Counted from the stretch's first letter, positions 14,921 to 23,291 are shown. The stretch: 28,145 nucleotides of DNA from an uncultured Atopobiaceae bacterium (GCA_900770865.1 CAAGLU010000156.1:1-28145); one strand, 5' to 3'. Made by a program: numbers and translations. The notes: generated from the sequence alone by a model not told the origin.

Positions 14921-15271
14921 CTAGTATTCGGGCTTGGGATCGATGAACTTGTCGGGGTCGGTGTGGGGCGCCAGCACCGAGACCATCTTCACGGGCTTGT
15001 CATAGGGGTTGTTCACGTAGTGGACCTCTCCTGGCTCGATGTGGATGAAGTCGCCGGGCTCGAGCACGTTGACCTTGCCGTCAACCACGATGTCGATCTT
15101 GCCCTCGAGGATGTAGAAGTCCTCCTCCATCACGTTGTGGTGATGGGCGTCGAAGTCCTGGCCAGGCTGGAAGGCAACCAGCGCGAAGTTTGCCCGCGGA
15201 CCCTTCATGAGGTACTTGGGACCAGAGTCACCAAAACGGTACTCAAACTTGTCCTCATTTGTCACAAACAT
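14921..15271 (-). CDS. Small cupin-domain protein of the lsr cluster
   Basis: A 116-residue single-domain cupin. Motif 1 is PGQDFDAHHHNVMEEDFYILEG (written here by its key residues: three histidines, then Glu-Glu, then Gly) and motif 2 is GDFIHIEPGEVHYVNN, together giving the usual His/His/Glu/His metal set. AGGAAGGA lies before the ATG at 15271. It follows lsrK by 93 bases on the same strand, so it is probably the third gene of an lsrR-lsrK-cupin transcript. Small cupins include sugar-phosphate isomerases and dioxygenases. No LsrG-like monooxygenase-fold protein is present in the cluster, so this cupin may carry out the LsrG isomerisation of phospho-DPD; that role is inference. It could also be an unrelated sugar-handling or sensor cupin. 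Confidence 0.85.
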   Translation of the reverse strand: MFVTNEDKFEYRFGDSGPKYLMKGPRANFALVAFQPGQDFDAHHHNVMEEDFYILEGKIDIVVDGKVNVLEPGDFIHIEPGEVHYVNNPYDKPVKMVSVLAPHTDPDKFIDPKPEY

Positions 15272-15364
15272 GTCAATCCTTCCTGTTGTGCGTTGTCGTG
15301 CGCCTGCATGGGCTTGTCGCCGGGACCGCCGCTGCGCGGGTGCGGCGACCCCGAGGACACGGAT

Positions 15365-16927
15365 CTACTTGATGCCGGGCGCGCTCCACATGCTCTTTGT
15401 GATGCCCTGCTCGCTCAGGCCAAGCTGGGCGGCGTAGACCTTGCGCCACGTCTCGTAGAGCTTCTCGTACATGGCGTGGTTTGCTGCGTCTGGCGAGAAG
15501 GTCTTCTCGATCTTCACCACCTGGTGTGCGCCCTCGGCAATGCTGGGGTAGATGCCAACGCCGTAGCCGGCGATAATGGCGGCGCCCAGGGCGGTTGCCT
15601 CCTTCACCACAGGCACGCGCACGGGCTTGTTGGTAACGTCGCTCACAATCTGAGCCCAGAGGTCGCTGTAGGAGGCACCACCGGCAAAGACCAGCTCGTC
15701 GGGCTCGTTGCCCGTGAACTCGCGCACCAGCTCGATGTGGCCCTTGACGAGAAGGGCCGTGTTCTCGAGGATCGCGCGGTAGAAGGTGTACTTGTTGTAC
15801 TTGTCGGGGTCGAGCTCGAAGTTGGTGAAGGTTGGCGCGGCGTGCGTCCAGTGGATGAAGTTCATGATGTCGCTGAAGCAGCACACCATGCCGCCCGCGC
15901 CCACAGGCACCTCGGCGGCCCGCTCGTCCATGAGGTCGTAGGCGCTCGTGCCACTCTCGGCGGCAATACGCTTCTCCTCCTGGCAGAACGCGTCACGGAA
16001 CCAGCGCATGACCAGGCCAGGCTTGAAGGCGAGGGCCTCGTACTGCCACACGCCCGGAACGGCGTGGCAGTTCACGCGCACGCGGCAGTGGTCGTCGGTC
16101 TTGGGGCTCGCGGTGTTGAATTCGTACTGCCAGAAGCTGCCCCCAAAGACGCCAGCCTGTCCCGGCAGACATGCGTCGACGCCAATCATGCCCAGCTGGC
16201 AGTCGCCGCCGCCCACCACGACGGGCGTCCCCTCGGCAAGTCCGGTGTCGCTCGCGCCTTGGGCGCTCACATGGCCAGCCAGAGAGCCGCACTCGAGCAC
16301 CGGCTTGAAGAGGTCCGAGCGAAGGCCGCAGCGCTCGGAGATCGAGGGGTCCCAGTCGCGCTTCTCAAGGCTCATGATGCCGGTGGTCGAGCCGTTCGAG
16401 GGCTCCACGGCGAGCACGCCCGTGAGGTGGTAGATGAGCCAGTCGTTGAACATGCCCAGCGTGGCCGTGCGCTCGTAGACCTCGGGCATCTTGTTCTTGA
16501 CCCAGAGCAGCCTGGGAAGCGCGCCCAGGGCGTAGGTCTGGCCGCTCTCGAGGTAGAGCTCGCGCTCGAGGCCGGGGTCCTTCTCGATGAGCTGCGCAAC
16601 CTCGTCGTTGCTGCGCGCGTCGACGTTGGCGCACGCCCAGATCTCGTTGCCGTCGGCGTCGTAGAGGAGGATGCCCTCGCGCATGCAGGTAGTCGAGACC
16701 GCGGCCACGTCAGCGGGGTCTACGCCGGTTGACGCAAGAACCTCGCGCACGCATCCGCGGGCGAGGTCCCAGTTGTGCTTCCAGTCAAAGTCCATGCTTC
16801 CGGGCCAGCGTGGGTCCTCGCGGTGCGTCCACTCCTTCTGCGCCACGCCCACCTGCGTGCCGTTGGTGTCAAACACCACGGCTCGCACGCTGCCTGTTCC
16901 TGCGTCAATCGCCATCAGGTACTTCAT
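15365..16927 (-). CDS. lsrK: Autoinducer-2 kinase LsrK (FGGY family)
   Basis: A 520-residue FGGY carbohydrate kinase that phosphorylates AI-2 (DPD) in the cytoplasm, trapping it and making the LsrR inducer. The phosphate-binding loop IDAGTGS is at 7-13 and GGGDCQLG with the likely catalytic Asp242 at 239-246. Segments shared with enterobacterial LsrK, from memory, include MREGI, IWACANVDAR, RWFRDAFC, DPDK, PVVKEATALG and a C-terminal SMWSAPG. These are far closer to LsrK than to xylulose or glycerol kinases. The start at 16927 follows GGAGATGG by about 8 bases and overlaps the lsrR stop (ATGA), indicating translational coupling. A frame open upstream into lsrR is a shadow. Length matches LsrK (about 530). 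Confidence 0.94.
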   Translation of the reverse strand: MKYLMAIDAGTGSVRAVVFDTNGTQVGVAQKEWTHREDPRWPGSMDFDWKHNWDLARGCVREVLASTGVDPADVAAVSTTCMREGILLYDADGNEIWACANVDARSNDEVAQLIEKDPGLERELYLESGQTYALGALPRLLWVKNKMPEVYERTATLGMFNDWLIYHLTGVLAVEPSNGSTTGIMSLEKRDWDPSISERCGLRSDLFKPVLECGSLAGHVSAQGASDTGLAEGTPVVVGGGDCQLGMIGVDACLPGQAGVFGGSFWQYEFNTASPKTDDHCRVRVNCHAVPGVWQYEALAFKPGLVMRWFRDAFCQEEKRIAAESGTSAYDLMDERAAEVPVGAGGMVCCFSDIMNFIHWTHAAPTFTNFELDPDKYNKYTFYRAILENTALLVKGHIELVREFTGNEPDELVFAGGASYSDLWAQIVSDVTNKPVRVPVVKEATALGAAIIAGYGVGIYPSIAEGAHQVVKIEKTFSPDAANHAMYEKLYETWRKVYAAQLGLSEQGITKSMWSAPGIK

Positions 16928-17865
16928 GGGACCATCTCCTTGAGCCTGTCGTCCTCCTCGATGACCTTCTGTGCCGTTCTCTCGTCGGTGATGAGGGTGT
17001 TGATGTAGCCGTGCTTGAGAACCGCTCGTATGGCGCGCACCTTCTCGTCGCCTCCGGCGGCAGCCACCACGTTGCTCATGTGCTCGAGCGCCGAGAGGCT
17101 CGTGGAGACGATCCTCGACTCGATGTCGGTGGCTATGGGGTTGCCGTCGATGTCGATGAAGTGGCAGAGAATGTCGCCCACAGATCCGCGCATGCGCAGC
17201 AGCTCGAAGTCGCTCTTGGTGAGCATGCCGTTCTTCTGGATGGTTGCGTTGTCCGAGATGCCGCCAATGCCCACCACGCTCATCGAGGCAAGGCCCACCA
17301 TCTTGGCGATGCTCGTGATGCTCGGCTCCTGGACCATGGCGTCCCTCAGCTCCTTGGAGGAGAGCAGTATGGGGCAGGGGAGAAGGTTGAGCCTGATGGA
17401 CATGACGCTGGGTGGAATGTCCTGGAGGTAGAAGTTCACGCCGCCCGTGAGGCTGATGACGCTCAGGTTGTTGCACGTCCCGCGTGAGAGGTAGCCAAGC
17501 ACCCTGTTCATCATGGCACCGTAGCCCATGTTGAGGTAGGCGCCGTCCGAGAGGTGCGAGGTGATGTACATAGACGTGGCGCGCGCGATCGAGTCCTCGG
17601 TTGCGGCCCTGTCGAGCGACGTGGGAACAATAAAGATGTCATCGAGGCCAAAGCGGCTGATGAACTCCTGCTCGAGACCCATGCGCGAGGTGTCGCTCGC
17701 CCGGAAGGTGAACTGCACCACACCCTGCTCGCGTGCCTCGTCGAGAAGGCGCACCACCTTGGCCCTCGAGAGCCCCAGCATCGAGGCGATGTCGTTCTGC
17801 GTGTAGCCAACGATGTAGTAGTACCACGCCGCCTTCACCATATATATGTTGGTCGAGTCGTCCAT
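16924..17865 (-). CDS. lsrR: LsrR-type transcriptional repressor (SorC/DeoR-like family)
   Basis: A 313-residue regulator, close to the 317 of E. coli LsrR. The N-terminal helix-turn-helix (about 22-48) reads YTQNDIASMLGLSRAKVVRLL and follows AAWYYYIVG, as in LsrR. The remainder is the SorC sugar-phosphate-binding domain, with ISLTGGV and the VVAAAGGDEKVRAIRAVLKHGYINTLITDE C-terminus, which holds the conserved inducer-site GG and the C-terminal TD. It should repress the divergent lsrA operon and itself until phospho-AI-2 binds. I start at ATG 17865 after GGAAAGG; an in-frame ATG at 17925 would put translation through the promoter-like TTACAATTG and a repeat, and gives a longer, unconserved N-terminus. 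Confidence 0.92.
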   Translation of the reverse strand: MDDSTNIYMVKAAWYYYIVGYTQNDIASMLGLSRAKVVRLLDEAREQGVVQFTFRASDTSRMGLEQEFISRFGLDDIFIVPTSLDRAATEDSIARATSMYITSHLSDGAYLNMGYGAMMNRVLGYLSRGTCNNLSVISLTGGVNFYLQDIPPSVMSIRLNLLPCPILLSSKELRDAMVQEPSITSIAKMVGLASMSVVGIGGISDNATIQKNGMLTKSDFELLRMRGSVGDILCHFIDIDGNPIATDIESRIVSTSLSALEHMSNVVAAAGGDEKVRAIRAVLKHGYINTLITDERTAQKVIEEDDRLKEMVP

Positions 17866-18302
17866 GGAAGGCCTTTCCGAGAACAAATTCCCAATACGTG
17901 GACAATTGTAACACATGTTGGACAAAGACCTAGTTCAGAGAACACTGTCTCACGGTTACACGAATGTGTCTGCGTTATTGCCTGCAAGCGCGTGAGAGCG
18001 TCGGCAAACGGTTGGACCCCAGAGGGGGGGGAAACGCTGGAGACGCATTTTAAGAGGGTGGTAAAACAAAAGGTAAAAGCTGCTATTCTCTGGTTTGATC
18101 AACACCGGTAAGCGTGTCTGCGAACGGAGGCACGCTACCATTTGCGGCCGTAATGCGACCGTACATCGTCAATTTGGGCCCATCCGTCCATGTGCGCACA
18201 TCTGTCTAGACAAAAACCGGTAGAGTGCTCACAGGGCAAACAAAAGTCCATGCATCAAACCGTTTCTCTCGACAGCACCTTTTCCATGAACGGGGGACAG
18301 TA
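17866..18302. promoter_or_regulatory. 437-bp divergent control region between lsrR and lsrA
   Basis: No gene. The region is AT-richer than its surroundings. It holds the TGGACAA repeat pair at 17899-17925, a TACAAT-like minus-strand -10 within TGTTACAATTG, palindromes TTGATCAA (18095-18102), ATGTGCGCACAT (18190-18201) and GTCTAGAC (18204-18211), and an inverted repeat GGTAAGCGTG/CACGCTACC (18107-18116, 18131-18139). No plus-strand -35/-10 pair is convincing. The lsrA ribosome site GGGGGA is at 18292-18297. Binding of LsrR here is expected from family knowledge, not shown. Confidence 0.65.
17899..17925. promoter_or_regulatory. Candidate LsrR operator: TGGACAA repeated two helical turns apart
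   Basis: TGGACAA occurs at 17899-17905 and 17919-17925, exactly 20 bases apart. Between them are the palindromes ACAATTGT (17902-17909) and ACATGT (17913-17918). The block overlaps the likely lsrR -10, which suits autorepression by a tetrameric SorC-family protein. Confidence 0.5.
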
Positions 18303-19859
18303 ATGGCGGATACGAACGAGGGCGTCTCCTCCTACGAGATCAAGGACGCGCTGCTGTCCGTGCGCAACATCTGCAAGGCGTTTGGCTCTAACTCCGTCCT
18401 CAAGGGCGTGAGCCTGGACCTCATGCCCGGGGAGGCAATCGCTCTGGTGGGCGGCAACGGCGCCGGCAAGTCGACGCTCATGAAGATCATCATGGGCATC
18501 TACACGCAGGACTGCGGAGAGATCTACATCGAGGGGCGTAAGATCGAGCACAACAGCACCCGTGAGGCGCTCTCCAACAGCACCTACATGGTGCCCCAGG
18601 AGCCTATGCTCTTTCCCAACATGACCGTCCGCGAGAACGTGGAGATTGGCTTCGCCGAGAGCCCGAGCGAGCTTGACCGCAGGCTCGAGCAGACCATGGA
18701 TGAGATTGGCTGGCACTTCGACCTCGAGCGCAAGGCCTCGACGCTCTCCATCGCCGAGCAGGGCATGGTCGAGATTCTTCGCGGCATCATGCGCCGCTCG
18801 AAGGTCCTCATCCTCGACGAGCCCACGTCCGCCCTCGCGTTCGACGAGGTCAAGAGCCTCTTCAAGGTCATCGAGAGCCTCAAGGCAAAGGGCATCGGCA
18901 TCATCTACATCACGCACAGGCTCACGGAGGTCTTCGAGATCGCAGACCGCGTCTCGGTCATGTGCGACGGCATCATCGCCATGCAGGGCAAGGTCTCCGA
19001 GTTCACGCGTGACGACCTCATCCGCGGTCTCCTGCCGCCCGACACCAAGAAGCGCGAGGCAAAGTCCGCGCCGCGTCCCGTGTCCGAGATCGACTACAAC
19101 GCGCAGCCCGTGCTCGAGCTCCAGGACTTCACCGGCTATGGCTTCTCGCACGTGAACCTCAAGATCTACCCGGGCGAGATGGTCGGCCTTGCAGGCGTCG
19201 TGGGCGCCGGCCGCACCGAGATGGCGACCACCATCTTTGGGCGCGACAAGGTCCTGGGCGGCAAGGTGCTTCTCGACGGCAAGGACATCACGGGCGAGAG
19301 CACGCGGCAGGTCATTGAGGAGGGCATCAACTACGTCTCCGAGGACCGCTTTGCCAACGGCATCTTCCGCATCCGCGACGTTGCCGAGAACACCACGGCG
19401 GCAATCCTCAATGGCAAGCGACTGGGCTCCTTCTTCCTCAACAGGGCCGAGGAGGACAAGATTTCCCAGTCCTACGTTGACAACTTCCACACCAAGGTCA
19501 CGGGACTCGACCAGGAGGTCGGAAGCCTGTCCGGCGGCAACCAGCAGAAGATCATCATCGCCCGCGCCTTCGCGTCCGAGCCGCGCCTCGTCATCCTCGA
19601 CGAGCCCACGCGTGGTATCGATGCCGCGGCCCGCGGCGACGTCTACGCGGTGCTCCAGGAGCTGAGGAAGACGGGCGTCTCGATCCTTCTCATCTCGAGC
19701 GACATGGAGGAGGTCGTGGAGCTGGCCGACCGCGCGGTGACCATGTTCCAGGGCCGCATCAACCACGAGTTCAAGAAGGGCGAGATCACCCAGGACAACC
19801 TCATGGCGGCATCCTTCGGTGTCTACCACGAGAAGGCGGGCGAGAAGGTCGCCTCATAG
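18303..19859 (+). CDS. lsrA: AI-2 import ATP-binding protein LsrA (double ATPase)
   Basis: A 518-residue tandem ATPase of the sugar ABC importer class, close to E. coli LsrA (511). Domain 1 has Walker A GGNGAGKST at 50-58, a degenerate signature LSIAEQ and Walker B LILDEPTSAL. Domain 2 has the family's degenerate Walker A (GVVGAGRTE), the canonical signature LSGGNQQ at 409-415 and Walker B ILDEP with Asp433-Glu434. This asymmetry is normal for RbsA/LsrA proteins. It would power LsrC-LsrD. Sequence alone would not separate LsrA from RbsA; the neighbours lsrK, lsrB and lsrF decide. Start ATG 18303 follows GGGGGA by 5 bases; the frame is open further upstream without a ribosome site. Confidence 0.9.
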   Translation: MADTNEGVSSYEIKDALLSVRNICKAFGSNSVLKGVSLDLMPGEAIALVGGNGAGKSTLMKIIMGIYTQDCGEIYIEGRKIEHNSTREALSNSTYMVPQEPMLFPNMTVRENVEIGFAESPSELDRRLEQTMDEIGWHFDLERKASTLSIAEQGMVEILRGIMRRSKVLILDEPTSALAFDEVKSLFKVIESLKAKGIGIIYITHRLTEVFEIADRVSVMCDGIIAMQGKVSEFTRDDLIRGLLPPDTKKREAKSAPRPVSEIDYNAQPVLELQDFTGYGFSHVNLKIYPGEMVGLAGVVGAGRTEMATTIFGRDKVLGGKVLLDGKDITGESTRQVIEEGINYVSEDRFANGIFRIRDVAENTTAAILNGKRLGSFFLNRAEEDKISQSYVDNFHTKVTGLDQEVGSLSGGNQQKIIIARAFASEPRLVILDEPTRGIDAAARGDVYAVLQELRKTGVSILLISSDMEEVVELADRAVTMFQGRINHEFKKGEITQDNLMAASFGVYHEKAGEKVAS

Positions 19860-19907
19860 CACTGCGGACTTTACGGCAAGTATCGCTGACGGAAGGTGTG
19901 TGTCACG

Positions 19908-20936
19908 GTGAAAGCGCTGAAGAAGCTGTTGCATGCGAGGGAGTTGAGCAGCGTCCTTTTCCTCATCGCCCTCTTCCTGGTAGTAGGGCTGATAAACCCG
20001 TCGTTCCTCAACTCCTCGAACGTCTCCGCGTGCTTTAACACGTCGGTCGTCTACACGCTCGTCGCCGTGGGCATGGCATTTACCCTCTTCATCGGCGAGA
20101 TTGACGTCTCCGTTGGCGCCAACCTGGGCATCGTCGCCACCGTTGTGGGCTCGATGCTGCGCGATGGCGCCCCGGTTCCCACCGCTATCCTGGTGGGCAT
20201 CCTCATTGGTGCGGCCATCGGCCTCATCAACGGCTGGGGCGTCGCCATCATGCACGCGCCGTCGCTCATCTACACGCTGGGCGTCTGCGGCATCCTGCGT
20301 GGACTCATGTACCTCTACACCAACGGTGCCTGGGTTGAGAACCTCCCCAAGGATTTCAAGGACTTCTCGGCAGTCACGGCTGTTGGTGACCTGACGGTGT
20401 ACTACTGTGCCGCCGTCGTTTTGACCATCGTGATATGGATCCTCACGACCAAGACCCGTCACGGCCGCTACTTTATCGCCGTGGGCGACAACGCGAACGG
20501 CGCCCAGCTCGTGGGCATCCCCGCCACGCGCGTGAAGGTCATCGCCTACGTCATCTGCGGCGTGCTCTCCGCCGTTGCCGGCATCATCTTCACGAGCCGC
20601 ATTGGCTTTGTCACCGCGGACTCCGGCGACGGCTACGAGATGAAGGCCATCGCGGCCTGCGTGCTCGGCGGCATCAGCCTGGTGGGCGGCGTCGGCTCCG
20701 TGATAGGTGCCGCGGTTGGCGCCGTGATCATGGCCTCGATCAGCTACCTGCTCGTCTTCATGGGCTTCTCGTCCAACTACGACAACGCCATCACCGGCAT
20801 CATCCTCATCGTGATCGTCGTCGTGGACGCACTCATCCAGCACAGAAGCGTTGTCAAGAACTACCACGCGCGCCTGCTCGCCCGGGTCTCCCCTGACCAG
20901 GCAGTCGCCGGCGCGACCGAGAAGGGAGGCGAGTAG
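19908..20936 (+). CDS. lsrC: AI-2 import permease LsrC
   Basis: A 342-residue membrane protein with about ten hydrophobic segments, exactly the length of E. coli LsrC. Diagnostic stretches include IDVSVGANLG, GLMYLYTNGAWVENLP, GDNANGAQLVGIP, SRIGFVTADSGDGYEMKAI and AACVLGGISLVGGVGS, which align with LsrC from memory. It forms the membrane channel with LsrD. The start is GTG 19908, 11 bases after GGAAGG; an in-frame GTG at 19896 overlaps that site. It begins 48 bases after lsrA. The stop is two bases before the lsrD ATG. Confidence 0.9.
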   Translation: MKALKKLLHARELSSVLFLIALFLVVGLINPSFLNSSNVSACFNTSVVYTLVAVGMAFTLFIGEIDVSVGANLGIVATVVGSMLRDGAPVPTAILVGILIGAAIGLINGWGVAIMHAPSLIYTLGVCGILRGLMYLYTNGAWVENLPKDFKDFSAVTAVGDLTVYYCAAVVLTIVIWILTTKTRHGRYFIAVGDNANGAQLVGIPATRVKVIAYVICGVLSAVAGIIFTSRIGFVTADSGDGYEMKAIAACVLGGISLVGGVGSVIGAAVGAVIMASISYLLVFMGFSSNYDNAITGIILIVIVVVDALIQHRSVVKNYHARLLARVSPDQAVAGATEKGGE

Positions 20937-20938
20937 CG

Positions 20939-22018
20939 ATGGCGGCAAACAGCAAGACGCCCGCTGCCAGCAAGGAGGCAGCACCCAAGAAGAAGGGACC
21001 GTCCTTCCTCAAGAGTGGCCAGGCAAGCTGGAACCTCATGCTCGTGGCACTCATCGTTCTCGAGTTTGTCATCTTTGGTGCGGCCAACCCCAAGTTCCTA
21101 AAGCCGCAGCTGCTTCTCACCAGCATCGACGACTCCATGTCGGTCATGATCATCTCGCTCTTTGTGACCTTCGTCATGATCACCGGCGGCATCGACATCC
21201 AGGTGGCATCGCTCGTTGGTCTCACGTCGATCATCATTGGCGTCACCTGGCAGGACTTTGGCTTCTCGATCCTGCAGTCGTGCCTGCTCGCCATTGTCGT
21301 TGCGGCAGCCTGTGGCGCGCTCTCCGGCTTCTTCATCGCCTACTGCGGCGTCCAGGCGATGGTCGTCACCCTGGGCGGAAGCTTTCTCTACTCGGGCATC
21401 GCTCTTCTCGTCTCGACGCTCTCCAGCACGGCGAGCTACCAGGGCATCGGCAACTTCCCGGACGAGTTCAAGGTCATAGGCCAGTACAAGATAGGTGGCG
21501 TCATCCCGCTCCAGATCGTGATTTACATCGTCCTGCTCGTCATCGCGTTCATCCTGCTTCACAAGACCAAGTACGGCCGCAAGATCTTCCTCTGTGGTGT
21601 CAACCCCAGCGCAGCCGAGTTCTCGGGCATCAACTCCCGTCGCGTGATCATGTCGACCTACATCCTGAGCGGCATTGCCGCGGCAATCGCCGGCATCATC
21701 CTCACGTCCTACCTCGGCACGGCCAAGTCCGACCTCGGCAGCGACCTCACGATGGACATCGTCACGGCAGTCGTCCTGGGCGGCACCCTCTCCACGGGCG
21801 GCAAGGGCTCGGTCTTTGGCACGGCGCTCTCCTCGCTCGTCATCGCGCTGCTCAGGTTTGGCCTGCCCCTGTGCTTCAAGATCGGCACGCAGTACCTGGA
21901 CATCCCCGTCGGCATCCTGCTCGTGGCCATCATCGTTGGCCGCTCGGTTGCCAGCCACCAGAGCGTGGGTACGACGGTCAAGTCACTTTTCTTCAGGAAG
22001 GACGCTCAGAAGGCGTAG
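20939..22018 (+). CDS. lsrD: AI-2 import permease LsrD
   Basis: A 359-residue permease, about 30 longer than E. coli LsrD because of a Lys/Ala-rich cytoplasmic N-terminus (1-33). The core matches LsrD: IVLEFVIFGAANPKFL, MITGGIDIQ, TLGGSFLYSGIALL, YQGIGNFP, LHKTKYGRKIF, SYLGTAKSDLGSDL, TAVVLGG and VGRSVASHQ. It pairs with LsrC to form the channel. GGGAGG (20924-20929) precedes the ATG by 9 bases and overlaps the end of lsrC, so the genes are coupled. Confidence 0.9.
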   Translation: MAANSKTPAASKEAAPKKKGPSFLKSGQASWNLMLVALIVLEFVIFGAANPKFLKPQLLLTSIDDSMSVMIISLFVTFVMITGGIDIQVASLVGLTSIIIGVTWQDFGFSILQSCLLAIVVAAACGALSGFFIAYCGVQAMVVTLGGSFLYSGIALLVSTLSSTASYQGIGNFPDEFKVIGQYKIGGVIPLQIVIYIVLLVIAFILLHKTKYGRKIFLCGVNPSAAEFSGINSRRVIMSTYILSGIAAAIAGIILTSYLGTAKSDLGSDLTMDIVTAVVLGGTLSTGGKGSVFGTALSSLVIALLRFGLPLCFKIGTQYLDIPVGILLVAIIVGRSVASHQSVGTTVKSLFFRKDAQKA

Positions 22019-22046
22019 CGCGGTACGCACGAAGGGCGTGAAACAA

Positions 22047-22063
22047 GGGGGACAAAAAGTCCC
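22047..22063 (+). promoter_or_regulatory. Small stem-loop between lsrD and lsrB
   Basis: GGGAC (22049-22053) pairs with GTCCC (22059-22063) across five A residues in the 70-base gap before lsrB. It may protect or separate the binding-protein message, which is usually made in excess. It also resembles the GACAA-GGGAC-GTCCC motif seen at 937-965. Confidence 0.4.
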
Positions 22064-22088
22064 AAGGCATGGGAAGGTGGAGGTTAGA

Positions 22089-23237
22089 ATGTCACAGCTC
22101 TCTCGTAGGAACTTCTGCAGGCTCATGGGTGTCTCCGTGGCCACCGTCGGCCTCGGCCTCGTCGGTTGCGGCGGGTCCAGCTCGTCCGGCTCGGGCTCCT
22201 CTGACTCCTCGTCGACGGGTTCCGACTCCTCGACCAGCGGCGGCGACGTCGCCGGCAAGACCGTTGCATTCATCCCCAAGGTGACCGGCAACGCGTTCTT
22301 CGAGTCCGCCAACAACGGCGCCCAGGAGCACGCCCAGAAGTGGGGCTTCACGGTCGACTACGTCGGCGACTCCACGGCCTCCGTCTCGGCGCAGGTCTCC
22401 GTCATCAACCAGGAGGTCGCGGCTGGCGTGGACGCCCTCTGCATCTCTACGGTCGACGCCAACGGTGTCTCTGACGCCCTCAAGAAGGCCACCGACTCCG
22501 GCGTTGTGGTGTGCACGTGGGACTCCGACGCCAACCCCGAGGACCGCTGCCTCATGGTCTCCCAGGGCACGCCTGACATCCTGGGCAAGATGCTCGTCGA
22601 CATGGGCGTCGACGGCCTCAAGCAGCGCGGCAAGGACCCGGACAACGACGCAATCACCTACTGCTGGCACTACTCGCAGGCCACCGTCACCGACCAGAAC
22701 TCCTGGCACGTCGCGGCCGAGAAGTACATCTCCGAGACCTATCCGAAGTGGCAGAACGTGCACCCCGACAACTACTACTCCGAGCAGGACGCCGAGAAGG
22801 CCATCACCATCGGCGAGGCAGTTCTCGATGCCTATCCTGACATCGACCTCATCATCTGCAACGACTCCACGGCTCTGCCCGGCCAGCTCCAGGCCGCCGA
22901 GAACAAGGGCTACAACCAGGACACCATCACCATCACCGGCTTCGCGTCGCCCAACTCGGTCAAGCAGTACTGCTCCAACGGCACCATTTACAACTGGGGC
23001 CTCTGGGACTGCGGCCTGCAGGGCGCCATGGGCTGCTACGCCGCCGCGTACCTGGCTGCCGGCAACAAGGTCAAGGTCGGCGACAAGATCGACATCCCCG
23101 ACGTTGGCGAGTGCGAGGTCCTGTCCAACGACAGCATCGCCGAGGGCGCCTCGACCAAGGATGAGAACAACGGCGTCATCCTGCTCCCCGAGCGCCTGGT
23201 CTTCACCAAGGACAACATGAACGACTACGACTTCTAA
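22089..23237 (+). CDS. lsrB: AI-2-binding lipoprotein LsrB
   Basis: A 382-residue periplasmic-binding-protein-fold lipoprotein. The N-terminus carries SRRNF (5-9), a twin-arginine motif, then a hydrophobic stretch and lipobox LVGC with Cys27. A Ser/Gly linker (about 28-55) follows. The mature part matches LsrB closely: IPKVTG with Lys64, TWDSD (143-147), QGTP, LVDM, TVTDQN with Asp202-Gln203, ALP with Pro264, QAAEN, GLWD, and the end GVILLPERLVFTKDNMNDYDF (compare LLPERVIFNKENIGKYDF). Of the six AI-2 contact residues known in Salmonella LsrB, five appear kept; the sixth (A222) aligns with Gln266. GGAGG is 5 bases before the ATG. Longer upstream readings of this frame lie over lsrD and are shadows. 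Confidence 0.93.
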   Translation: MSQLSRRNFCRLMGVSVATVGLGLVGCGGSSSSGSGSSDSSSTGSDSSTSGGDVAGKTVAFIPKVTGNAFFESANNGAQEHAQKWGFTVDYVGDSTASVSAQVSVINQEVAAGVDALCISTVDANGVSDALKKATDSGVVVCTWDSDANPEDRCLMVSQGTPDILGKMLVDMGVDGLKQRGKDPDNDAITYCWHYSQATVTDQNSWHVAAEKYISETYPKWQNVHPDNYYSEQDAEKAITIGEAVLDAYPDIDLIICNDSTALPGQLQAAENKGYNQDTITITGFASPNSVKQYCSNGTIYNWGLWDCGLQGAMGCYAAAYLAAGNKVKVGDKIDIPDVGECEVLSNDSIAEGASTKDENNGVILLPERLVFTKDNMNDYDF

Positions 23238-23264
23238 GCCGATAGGGTCCTCCCTTCCCCCCAA

Positions 23265-23291
23265 GGGCCGCCAACCACGTGTTGGCGGCCC
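23265..23291 (+). promoter_or_regulatory. Strong intra-operon hairpin between lsrB and lsrF
   Basis: A perfect 11-bp stem pairs GGGCCGCCAAC (23265-23275) with GTTGGCGGCCC (23281-23291) around CACGT. No T-run follows, so full termination is unlikely. Its place right after the binding-protein gene suggests an mRNA 3' stabiliser or partial attenuator that lowers lsrF relative to lsrB. Confidence 0.6.

Noticed and set aside
14882..16732. 616-codon open frame on the plus strand over the cupin and lsrK
   Set aside because: It is antisense to two well-supported genes and its peptide is a low-complexity Val/Leu/His/Ala-rich shadow produced by GC-rich third positions.
16928..17476. Upstream extension of lsrK through lsrR to a 703-codon frame
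   Set aside because: It lies over lsrR in another frame; the ATG at 16927 has a ribosome site and begins the conserved kinase fold.
18255..19829. 524-codon open frame on the minus strand over lsrA
   Set aside because: Antisense to lsrA; composition is dominated by Asp, Leu, Val and His with no family motif or ribosome site.
18303..23237. Reading the transporter as a ribose (Rbs) importer
   Set aside because: ATPase and permeases alone would allow it, but lsrK, lsrR, lsrF and the LsrB C-terminus are specifically AI-2 type.
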